A stretch of DNA of 64,000 bases from positions 1-64,000 of IMG/VR virus record IMGVR_UViG_3300032282_006037. One strand, given 5' to 3'. The DNA is from a virus. Within the stretch, counting starts at the first letter, position 1, and every line of letters begins with the position of its first letter. Below are positions 34,957-42,134 of this stretch, piece by piece. Below the pieces are notes generated by a model. That model was given only the letters and a program-made list of their open reading frames with translations. It had not been told where the DNA came from and made no database searches. A program made the position numbers and the translations under genes.

Positions 34957-36128
34957 GTAGAAAATCAAAAGACGAATCAACTGAAGCAGCAAGCATTTTA
35001 ACTTCTCAAGAACAGCTTAAAAGCTTTCTTAAGCAGAATAAAGAGTCTCATTATAATTTTGAAGAGACGATAGATTATCGCGTATCTAGCGGTAGTTTAA
35101 TTTTTGATTATAAACTAGGTGGAGGTTTAGGCACTGGTTTGCATCGTTTTGTAGGTATGAATGAAGGCGGTAAAACTAGTTGCGCTTTGCAATTCATGAA
35201 GAATTTTCTAGATACTCAAAAAGACGGTAAAGGTTTTTATATTAAAGCTGAAGGACGATTGAGTAAGGAAATGATTGAAAGATCGGGCGTTAAGTTTGTT
35301 TTCTCAGAAGATGAATGGGTAAAAGGTACATGTTTTGTATTTGAATCTAATATTTATGAAACTGTATTTGATGCGCTCAGACTTCTAGTTGGAAAAAATG
35401 ATGAAAAGAATAGATATTTCTTTTTACTAGATTCCGTAGATGGTCTTATCAGAAAAGGTGATTTAGATAAAACTTTTGAAGAATCTCAAAAGGTCGCTGG
35501 CGGAGCCGTTATTGCTGCTGATTTAATGAAGCGCATGTCTATTTCGCTTCAAAAGCGTGGACATATGTGCATATTTATTTCGCAGGTTCGTGCAGATATA
35601 AAGCTAGATCCATACAGCAAAGCTCCAATTCGTCAAACTAGCGCAACTGGCGGTAATGCATTATTGCATTTTGCAAATTGGATTATTGAATTTGAACCTC
35701 GTTTTAAAGGCGATCTGATTCTACAAGATGAAAAAGCTAACTATGATGAATATAAGAATCCTTATATTGGTCATGTTGTAAAAATAACAGTTAAAAAGTC
35801 AACTAACGAAAAGACAAATTCTGTTATTAAATATCCAATTAGATACGGTCGCAAAAATGGAACATCAAATTGGATAGAGAAGGAGATATTTGATTTTCTA
35901 TTAATGTGGAATTTTGCTGAACAAAAAGGAGCTTGGATCAATTTTGAAGAAGATTTTTTAAATATTCTTAAGGATGCGGGTTTTACAGATTTTCCTGAAA
36001 AGATTCAAGGATCTGCAAAATTTGAAAACCTCATGAATGATAATGAAGCTTTGAAGAAGTTTTTGTTTAAATATATCAGTGAAAATCTACTAAGTTTTGG
36101 CGATGGAATTTCTGACACTGACCAATAA
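34953..36128 (+). CDS. RecA/UvsX-family recombinase
   Basis: 391 residues. Walker A GMNEGGKTS at 68-76 and Walker B strand FFLLDSVDG, plus the RecA core SISLQKRGHMCIFISQVRAD with DNA-binding loop features (SATGGNALLHFANWIIEF). The N terminus has VSSGSLIFDYKLGGG. As a RecA/UvsX homologue it forms filaments on ssDNA and drives strand exchange for recombination-dependent replication. Its 3' end overlaps the next nuclease gene. Confidence 0.88.
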   Translation: MSRKSKDESTEAASILTSQEQLKSFLKQNKESHYNFEETIDYRVSSGSLIFDYKLGGGLGTGLHRFVGMNEGGKTSCALQFMKNFLDTQKDGKGFYIKAEGRLSKEMIERSGVKFVFSEDEWVKGTCFVFESNIYETVFDALRLLVGKNDEKNRYFFLLDSVDGLIRKGDLDKTFEESQKVAGGAVIAADLMKRMSISLQKRGHMCIFISQVRADIKLDPYSKAPIRQTSATGGNALLHFANWIIEFEPRFKGDLILQDEKANYDEYKNPYIGHVVKITVKKSTNEKTNSVIKYPIRYGRKNGTSNWIEKEIFDFLLMWNFAEQKGAWINFEEDFLNILKDAGFTDFPEKIQGSAKFENLMNDNEALKKFLFKYISENLLSFGDGISDTDQ

Positions 36129-36510
36129 AAAGAAACGATGTAAAAATCTTAAACAATATATCATAGATTGGGATATAGATAGCAGAAGCAAGTTCCAAAC
36201 CAGTGTTAAAAAGTTTGTTAAAAAATACTGGTTTGGAAATATTGTTTTTGAAGAGTTTCCAATTGTTGGTACACGTTTAACGTTAGATTTTTACAACGCT
36301 AATAAAAAAATTGCAATAGAAGTACAAGGAAGACAACATACACAATATGTTGAGTTCTTTCATCAAGATCGTATTAATTATTTGCACCAATTGAAGAGAG
36401 ATCAAGCTAAAGAGAAGTTTTGTGAACTAAATAATATAAAACTTGTAACTATTTACGAAAACGATATAATAAATACATATCTATTTGAGTCTCAGGGTGT
36501 AATACTATAA
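36103..36510 (+). CDS. PD-(D/E)XK-like endonuclease
   Basis: 135 residues from ATG 36103 (a TTG at 36097 is in frame). The sequence VGTRLTLDFYNANKKIAIEV followed by QGRQHTQYVEFFH, and RDQAKEKFCELNNIKLVTIY, has the D…E-x-Q-G-x-Q-H layout of a Vsr-like/DUF559-type nuclease. Possibly a recombination or repair nuclease acting with RecA, whose gene it overlaps by 26 bp. Confidence 0.65.
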   Translation: MEFLTLTNKKKRCKNLKQYIIDWDIDSRSKFQTSVKKFVKKYWFGNIVFEEFPIVGTRLTLDFYNANKKIAIEVQGRQHTQYVEFFHQDRINYLHQLKRDQAKEKFCELNNIKLVTIYENDIINTYLFESQGVIL

Positions 36511-36515
36511 TATAA
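36497..36515 (+). promoter_or_regulatory. Putative late promoter (GTGTAAT motif)
   Basis: GTGTAATACTATAATATAA directly precedes the ATG at 36516, with an additional TATAAT inside. It lies at the 3' end of the nuclease gene. Confidence 0.45.
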
Positions 36516-36773
36516 ATGAAAAAACAATCGTCAGGTGAAGATTTTAAGAACTTTAAAATTCCAGATAATTATTTTAATAAATTATATGAGTTCACTGGAT
36601 CTGATGAATCTTCTAAAGGGTTTATTGTTGCATACGTGTCACAAGACGGTTGTCCTATGATTTATACAAAAGTTGCGAGTCCTCTTGTAGAAATGGGTTT
36701 AATTAAGGCTATAGAAAAATATTTAAACGAAATCGATAACGCTGAAGAATCTATTGACATGTCTGGAGATTGA
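36516..36773 (+). CDS. Hypothetical protein
   Basis: 85 residues, acidic at both ends, with GFIVAYVSQDGCPMIYTKVA in the middle and an amphipathic helix after it. No match recognised. The DnaB promoter sits inside its last codons. Confidence 0.6.
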   Translation: MKKQSSGEDFKNFKIPDNYFNKLYEFTGSDESSKGFIVAYVSQDGCPMIYTKVASPLVEMGLIKAIEKYLNEIDNAEESIDMSGD

Positions 36774-36782
36774 GGCTATACT
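36754..36782 (+). promoter_or_regulatory. Sigma-70-type promoter upstream of the helicase
   Basis: TTGACA, exactly 17 bp, TATACT. The predicted transcription start is about 36789, 2 nt from the ATG at 36791, so the mRNA is essentially leaderless. Confidence 0.75.
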
Positions 36783-36790
36783 GCTTCAAA

Positions 36791-38305
36791 ATGATATACT
36801 CTTACGATTTAGAGACGCAGTTGTTAGCTGGTTTGATTAAATACCCAGATAGATACAGTGAGATAGCTTCATTTATAACAGAAAAAGATTTTTGGAGTGA
36901 AAGTTCTAAAATTAATAGAACTATATTTTTAGTTTTACGTCAAGCGATTGAGAATGGAGAAAAAATAGATGAAGTTGTAATTTCTCAACGTGTTAAAAAC
37001 TATGGTATTAGTTTCGAGGATAATATAAATCCTTCTGACTATATTGAGTCTCTATCGCTTAAAAAGCTTTCTGCTGATTCTATTATTTCAGTAGCTAAAG
37101 AATTAAAGAAATATACTATTCGTCGAGAAATAGCTTTATGTGGTGCTGAAATAAATAAGAAGATGCGAGCTATATCAACTTCTGCTGATTATAGCTCGAT
37201 CATTGAAGAAGCTGATAAACTATACAATCAACAAATTAATCTCTACGAAACTGGCACAGATCAGCCAGAAAATATTTTCGATGAGATGGAACAGTTGGTT
37301 GAAGAACGAGGAAACAATCCTGTTACAGAGTTTGGTTTTGCTGGTCCACATCCTAAGCTTCAGGATATGTATGGATCTTTGTTGAGGCCCGGAAATATAA
37401 CTGTCATAGTTGCTCGTTCTGGTGTTGGTAAAACTCAATTCTGTTTGGATTTTACCACTAAGGTTTCTGAACAATATTCTGTGCCTGTTCTTCATTTTGA
37501 TAATGGAGAAATGAGCAAAGAAGAATTAATCTTTAGACAGTGCGCCGCAATGTCTAAGGTTCCAATGTATTTGCTTGAAAGCGGAAACTGGAGAAAAGCT
37601 GGAACCGAAGTAGTAGAGAATGTTCGATCTGTCTGGAAAACTCTTAAGAACAGATATAAACATTTATATTATTACAATGTTGGTGGCATGACTGTTGATG
37701 CTCAAATAAGCGTGTTGAAGAGATTTTATTATTCTAAAATTGGTCGTGGTAATCCCATGATTTTTAGCTTCGATTATATTAAAACCACAACAGAAGCTAA
37801 CAGTAATAAAACTGAATGGCAGTTGGTTGGTGAAATGGTTGATAAATATAAACGAACTATTCAAAGAGATATTAAATCTGATAAAGGTCCATGTATCTCA
37901 ATGATGACTTCTGTTCAATCTAATCGTGCTGGTATTGTTACAAATAAACAAGCAGCAAATATTACAGATGATGAAAGCATTGTTTCACTTTCTGATCGAA
38001 TCACCCAGTTTTCATCGCACATGTTTATTCTTAGAAATAAAACATTTGATGAGCTGCAAAGTGAGCCGGGATTTGGAACTCATAAGCTAATTAATGTAAA
38101 AGCTCGCCATCTAGGAAAAGATATTGCTGGCGCTATCAATCCAATAAAAATGGCAGACAACACATTAAAGAAGAACTTCGTAAATCTTGAAATTGCTAAT
38201 TTCTGCGTTAACGAAAAAGGTGATTTGCGTGATATCGTTGATTCTTTGACTGCAACAGCAACCGTAGCTAAAGATGGAGGCGATGATGTACCAGAACTTG
38301 ACTGA
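36791..38305 (+). CDS. DnaB-like replicative helicase
   Basis: 504 residues from ATG 36791; a longer frame from a TTG at 36770 would run through the promoter. N-terminal helical domain (LETQLLAGLIKYPDRYSEIA, FWSESSKINRTIF) and C-terminal RecA-fold ATPase with Walker A ARSGVGKTQF and FDNGEMSKEELIFRQCA. The protein unwinds duplex DNA 5'-3' and works with the primase encoded just downstream, whose gene overlaps by 20 bp if it starts at 38286. Confidence 0.9.
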   Translation: MIYSYDLETQLLAGLIKYPDRYSEIASFITEKDFWSESSKINRTIFLVLRQAIENGEKIDEVVISQRVKNYGISFEDNINPSDYIESLSLKKLSADSIISVAKELKKYTIRREIALCGAEINKKMRAISTSADYSSIIEEADKLYNQQINLYETGTDQPENIFDEMEQLVEERGNNPVTEFGFAGPHPKLQDMYGSLLRPGNITVIVARSGVGKTQFCLDFTTKVSEQYSVPVLHFDNGEMSKEELIFRQCAAMSKVPMYLLESGNWRKAGTEVVENVRSVWKTLKNRYKHLYYYNVGGMTVDAQISVLKRFYYSKIGRGNPMIFSFDYIKTTTEANSNKTEWQLVGEMVDKYKRTIQRDIKSDKGPCISMMTSVQSNRAGIVTNKQAANITDDESIVSLSDRITQFSSHMFILRNKTFDELQSEPGFGTHKLINVKARHLGKDIAGAINPIKMADNTLKKNFVNLEIANFCVNEKGDLRDIVDSLTATATVAKDGGDDVPELD

Positions 38306-39386
38306 AAATCCCGCAGAAAGAATCGAAAAGATTCTTTTAGAACTTGGTTATAATTTAAATGATCGCGGTAAATATTGGCAAACAAATGCTGTTTATCGCA
38401 ATGGAGATAATAGAACTGCTTTACAAATTTGGAAGGATACTGGAATCTGGAAAGATTTTGTAGCTAACACAACTTATCAACCATTTAAAAAGCTTATTGA
38501 ATTAAGTTGTCAAGATGACATAAGGCTAAAAGAATTTTTTGAAGTAATTGAAGATAAAAATCATTGTTTTATAGATGTAGTAAAGACTCCTAAAATGGAA
38601 GCTGATCAATTTTTCAGTCATGATGAGGTTAAAACCTTACTTCCTCATTATCAATTCTATAACAATAAAAAAATATCTGATGATATATTAAAAACATATC
38701 GATCAGGATTTGCAATGTCAGGTAAAATGAATGGCAGATTTGTTTTTCCTGTTTTTGATGAAAATCAAAAAGTTGTTGGATTGAGTGGCAGACACATGTT
38801 ATGGAAAGAAAATTCAGCGTTTCCGAAATGGAAACATCTTGGCCGAAAAGCTAATTGGATATATCCAATAAATTTGCCTTCTGATATTTTCAGTAAAACA
38901 ATTGAAGAAAAGAAAGAAATAATACTTATTGAAGGTATTGGAGATAGTTTAGCGTTATCACAACAAGGCTTATATAATCACCTTGTTGTTTTTGGTCTTG
39001 AAATCAGTTCAAAGCAATTATCTTACTTGATGTCTTTATCATTGAATAAGATATATATATCAACAAATAACGATCAAGATAAAACAGATAATCGCGGACT
39101 TCTTGCCGCTATTAAGATATATTTAAAACTTATTAAGTACTTTGATATAAATAAAGTTGAGATTAGACTTCCTGTTGTTAAAGACTTTGGCGAAATGCTT
39201 GAAAAAGACATTAGTATCGATAAGTGGATCAACAAGAAAGTAAATAAAATCAGCCAAGTAGAATATATTCTTAAAGAATTGTATAATAATAAATCTGACA
39301 AGAAAATTATTTCGTTACTTGAAGATTATCTGGAACAATTAAATGTTGAAAGAAACACTATCCGCCAGCAAGATCAAGACGCTTAA
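38286..39386 (+). CDS. DNA primase, DnaG/Toprim-type
   Basis: 366 residues from ATG 38286; ATG codons at 38274 and 38283 are also in frame. A GGAGG at 38277-38281 favours the later start. The Toprim domain shows the acidic Glu in IILIEGIGDSLALS and an N-D-Q-D acidic pair in YISTNNDQDKTDNRG, the metal site used for RNA primer synthesis. The N-terminal part has no zinc-finger cysteines. Genes for helicase, primase and RecB-like nuclease run in overlapping order. Confidence 0.8.
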   Translation: MYQNLTENPAERIEKILLELGYNLNDRGKYWQTNAVYRNGDNRTALQIWKDTGIWKDFVANTTYQPFKKLIELSCQDDIRLKEFFEVIEDKNHCFIDVVKTPKMEADQFFSHDEVKTLLPHYQFYNNKKISDDILKTYRSGFAMSGKMNGRFVFPVFDENQKVVGLSGRHMLWKENSAFPKWKHLGRKANWIYPINLPSDIFSKTIEEKKEIILIEGIGDSLALSQQGLYNHLVVFGLEISSKQLSYLMSLSLNKIYISTNNDQDKTDNRGLLAAIKIYLKLIKYFDINKVEIRLPVVKDFGEMLEKDISIDKWINKKVNKISQVEYILKELYNNKSDKKIISLLEDYLEQLNVERNTIRQQDQDA

Positions 39387-40380
39387 ATCTTGTTCTTGGT
39401 TATATTGGTGCAAGTATCCTTTAAAGCTTCCAGATAAAACAAATAGCGGAGCTTTAAAAGGAGAAATTGTGCATTTAGTTTTTGAATGTCTTGGCATCGA
39501 TAGACATAAAAAGCATTATGATCTTATTCTAAAAAAGAAAAATCCTTTTGCATCAAAAGCTGTCAAACGTCTTGTTTTAAAACATGTTAAGAATAAAAAT
39601 ATTTATGAAGACGAGCATGTAGACGATATCAAAGAAATGATATATAAAGGTTTGCTTTATGATTTTTTTGGAAATAAGTTTGGTAAGCCTACAGAAGTCA
39701 TTTCTGAAAAAGATTTTGAAATCGAAGTAAATGAAAATGACATAAAATACAAGATAAAAGGTTTCATAGATAAACTTTTTATCTACGGTAATAACAGTGT
39801 TGTTTTAATACGCGATTTTAAAACTAATAAGAAAAAATACGAAGGCAAAGAAGTATCAGATAATTTACAAGATTATATGTATACTCTGGCTATTCGAAAG
39901 CTTTATCCCCATCTTGAAAATATAAAAATGGAGTTTTTGTTTTTAAAACAAGATTTAGATGTTGATGGTGTTATGGAAATGATACCAAAATCTAAATACG
40001 AACTACTTGGATTTGAACATGAATTAACAGCTTATCAAAAATATGCTGATGGTTTTACTGAAAAAACTGCTGTTTCAAATCTTGCATACAACCAAGGTAT
40101 GCCAAAAGATGGCAGCTTTAGCGGTAAATTAATGTGTGGTTTTGCATCTAAGCCTAATGAATTAAAAAAAGATGGCAATCCTAAATGGTATTGTACATAT
40201 AAGTTTCCTTTTCATTACTATAGTATTATTAATTCTGAGAATAAAATTATAAAAAGCGCTTTTCAAAAAGAAGATTTGCTACAATATAAATTAAAAAACG
40301 ATGAAAAGATTGTTAAAAAATACTATCAAGGATGCCCAGCATTTAACAAGAAAGACGAATTTGATCTTGACAATTTTTGA
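39343..40380 (+). CDS. PD-(D/E)XK nuclease, RecB/Cas4-like
   Basis: 345 residues. The opening LSASKIKTLKSCSWLYWCKY is the entry motif of RecB/AddB-type nucleases, and the catalytic core appears as KGFIDKLF…LIRDFKTNKKK (G-x-x-D then D-x-K). Cys17 near the start and three later Cys (MCGFAS, WYCTYK, GCPAF) could form an iron-sulphur staple as in AddB/Cas4, but the spacing is unverified. Probably a processing exonuclease for recombination. Overlaps the primase by 44 bp. Confidence 0.75.
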   Translation: MLKETLSASKIKTLKSCSWLYWCKYPLKLPDKTNSGALKGEIVHLVFECLGIDRHKKHYDLILKKKNPFASKAVKRLVLKHVKNKNIYEDEHVDDIKEMIYKGLLYDFFGNKFGKPTEVISEKDFEIEVNENDIKYKIKGFIDKLFIYGNNSVVLIRDFKTNKKKYEGKEVSDNLQDYMYTLAIRKLYPHLENIKMEFLFLKQDLDVDGVMEMIPKSKYELLGFEHELTAYQKYADGFTEKTAVSNLAYNQGMPKDGSFSGKLMCGFASKPNELKKDGNPKWYCTYKFPFHYYSIINSENKIIKSAFQKEDLLQYKLKNDEKIVKKYYQGCPAFNKKDEFDLDNF

Positions 40381-40395
40381 TCGATAACATATATT
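40367..40395 (+). promoter_or_regulatory. Sigma-70-type promoter for the polymerase operon
   Basis: TTGACA, 17-bp spacer, TATATT, followed 9 nt later by ATG at 40405. Predicted start around 40402, giving a leader of about 3 nt. Confidence 0.72.
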
Positions 40396-40404
40396 CACTT
40401 GTAT

Positions 40405-41169
40405 ATGTTAGCTTTATTTAAGAGTTGCTATTCTATTGGTAAATCTATACTGACATTAGATGATCCAAAGAAAACTTCACCAGAAGGTTCTGATAGTATA
40501 TTTAAAATTGCATTAGAAAATAATTTAAAAGAGATTGTTCTGGTTGAGGATTCGCTGATTGGTTTCTTTGAAGCTTTTAAGAGATCAAAAGAGCTTAAGC
40601 TCAAATTAATATTTGGATTAAGACTTTCGATGCGTAATTCTTCTTTGCCTGAAGATTCGGATAGTCAGCACAAAGTTATTATCTTTGCAAAAAATAGTGA
40701 AGGTTGTAAACTGCTAAATAAAATATATTCTAAAGCTTTTTGTGATTTTAGCAGTTTTTTGAATTATGAATCGCTCAAGGACTTGTGGAATGACGATGAT
40801 GTAAAACTTGTTATTCCTTTTTACGATTCATTTATACATGTTAATTCTTTGTCTTTTGCAAATGCGATACCTGATTTGTCATTTACAAAGCCAACATTCT
40901 TTTTAGAAGATAACGGTTTAGCGTTAGACATACTTCTTCAAGAAAAGGTTTTAGAGTTTACAAAAAATAATAATTTTAAAACTCAAACAGCTAAAAGCAT
41001 TTATTATAAAAATAACGAAGATGTTGACGCTTTCATGACTTACAAGATTATTTGTAACAGGAGTCATGGAAAAGATCGGTCGTTAGAAAAGCCCGAACTC
41101 GCTCATTTTTGTAGCGATCAATTTAGTTTTCAATCTTGGAAAAATAAAATTAACTATGGTCACTCTTAA
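40405..41169 (+). CDS. DNA polymerase III alpha PHP-domain protein, split off and degenerate
   Basis: 254 residues. Aligns by eye with the N-terminal PHP domain of DnaE: VEDSLIGFFEAFKRSKELKL followed by KLIFGLRLSM, HKVIIFAKNSEGCKLLNKIY, and AKSIYYKNNEDVDAFMTYKI with LEKPELAHF before a helix. The HxH metal motif is lost (LFKSCYSIGKSI in place of LHVHS…), so phosphoesterase activity is unlikely. It probably acts as a structural partner of the separate polymerase core encoded downstream. The preceding TTG at 40399 is an alternative start. Confidence 0.72.
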   Translation: MLALFKSCYSIGKSILTLDDPKKTSPEGSDSIFKIALENNLKEIVLVEDSLIGFFEAFKRSKELKLKLIFGLRLSMRNSSLPEDSDSQHKVIIFAKNSEGCKLLNKIYSKAFCDFSSFLNYESLKDLWNDDDVKLVIPFYDSFIHVNSLSFANAIPDLSFTKPTFFLEDNGLALDILLQEKVLEFTKNNNFKTQTAKSIYYKNNEDVDAFMTYKIICNRSHGKDRSLEKPELAHFCSDQFSFQSWKNKINYGHS

Positions 41170-41521
41170 AATTAATAATCAAAAAGAACAACTTATCGCT
41201 TCTGAAGATATTAGTTCTGGAACAACTGTATTTGTTTCTAATTGGTTTGATCAGGAAAGTAAAAATCCTTTTTATCTTCCTAAGTCAGAAATTAAGATGC
41301 AAGATAAACCTTGTATCAGTACTGATGATTTATTTACTCCTGTATCGTTAACTAGCTTTGGTGAATACATCAAACCAGATGCTCAAAATTATAACACAAC
41401 AGCTTTAATTGATTATCAGAATAAACAAGTTTCTTTTGTTGCAGTTAAAAACATCAAGAAAAATGATGAATTGATTTATACCTTAAATATTAATTTTTTT
41501 CCTAATGTTACGATTCAATAA
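41156..41521 (+). CDS. SET-domain-like small protein
   Basis: 121 residues. The order IASEDISSGTTVFVSNWF near the N terminus, then YNTTALIDYQNKQVSFVAVK and NIKKNDELIYTLN near the end, recalls the strands of SET-type domains and their N-H…G-E-E-L segment in degenerate form. It lies between the PHP and exonuclease genes, overlapping both (14 and 17 bp). Only a weak structural guess; any function is unknown. Confidence 0.4.
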   Translation: MVTLKINNQKEQLIASEDISSGTTVFVSNWFDQESKNPFYLPKSEIKMQDKPCISTDDLFTPVSLTSFGEYIKPDAQNYNTTALIDYQNKQVSFVAVKNIKKNDELIYTLNINFFPNVTIQ

Positions 41522-42134
41522 AGATCAAAAATATATTTGCTTTGATTTTGAAACTTGCCATCTCAATTTAGTCAATACAGACAATAAGCCTTGGCAATTA
41601 AGTTATCTTATTGCAAAAGGTAATCAGATTATTAAAGAAGTGGATAATTATATTTACTGGCCTGATCTGAAATTGTCAGAAGGAGCTAAAGAAGTTACTC
41701 GTTTTGATGAAAGGCGTTATCATTCATTAGCTGCCGATCCAAAAGATATACTCTCTTCTTTTGAAGATTATATTTATGATAGCGACTATCTAATAGTAGG
41801 ACAAAATCTTCTTGGTTTTGATGTATACATACATAATATATATCGAAAACTTCTAGGCAAATCGCCTGATTTTTCTTATGTTAAACGTATTCTCGATACA
41901 AATTGCATCGCTAAAGCAATTAAAAAGAATATTAAACCACAAAAGGATTTAGACTTTACTTGTTGGCAGTATAGATTAAATGATTTCCGCGAAAAAGGAT
42001 TAAAAACAAGCATAAAAGCTCAATTAAAAGATTATAAGATTGATTTTGATGAGAACATGTTGCATAATTCTATGTACGACGTTCAGATGAACTTCAAAAT
42101 CTTTCAGAAGCAGCTTTGGCAAATCGAAATATGA
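41505..42134 (+). CDS. DnaQ-like 3'-5' proofreading exonuclease (DEDDh)
   Basis: 209 residues. All catalytic acidic positions are visible: Asp14/Glu16 in CFDFETCHL, Asp106 in GQNLLGFDVYIHN, His187/Asp192 in HNSMYDVQMNF. It acts as the epsilon-like editing subunit for the polymerase core gene it overlaps by 4 bp. The gene order PHP - exonuclease - core follows the domain order of PolC. Confidence 0.88.
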   Translation: MLRFNKDQKYICFDFETCHLNLVNTDNKPWQLSYLIAKGNQIIKEVDNYIYWPDLKLSEGAKEVTRFDERRYHSLAADPKDILSSFEDYIYDSDYLIVGQNLLGFDVYIHNIYRKLLGKSPDFSYVKRILDTNCIAKAIKKNIKPQKDLDFTCWQYRLNDFREKGLKTSIKAQLKDYKIDFDENMLHNSMYDVQMNFKIFQKQLWQIEI

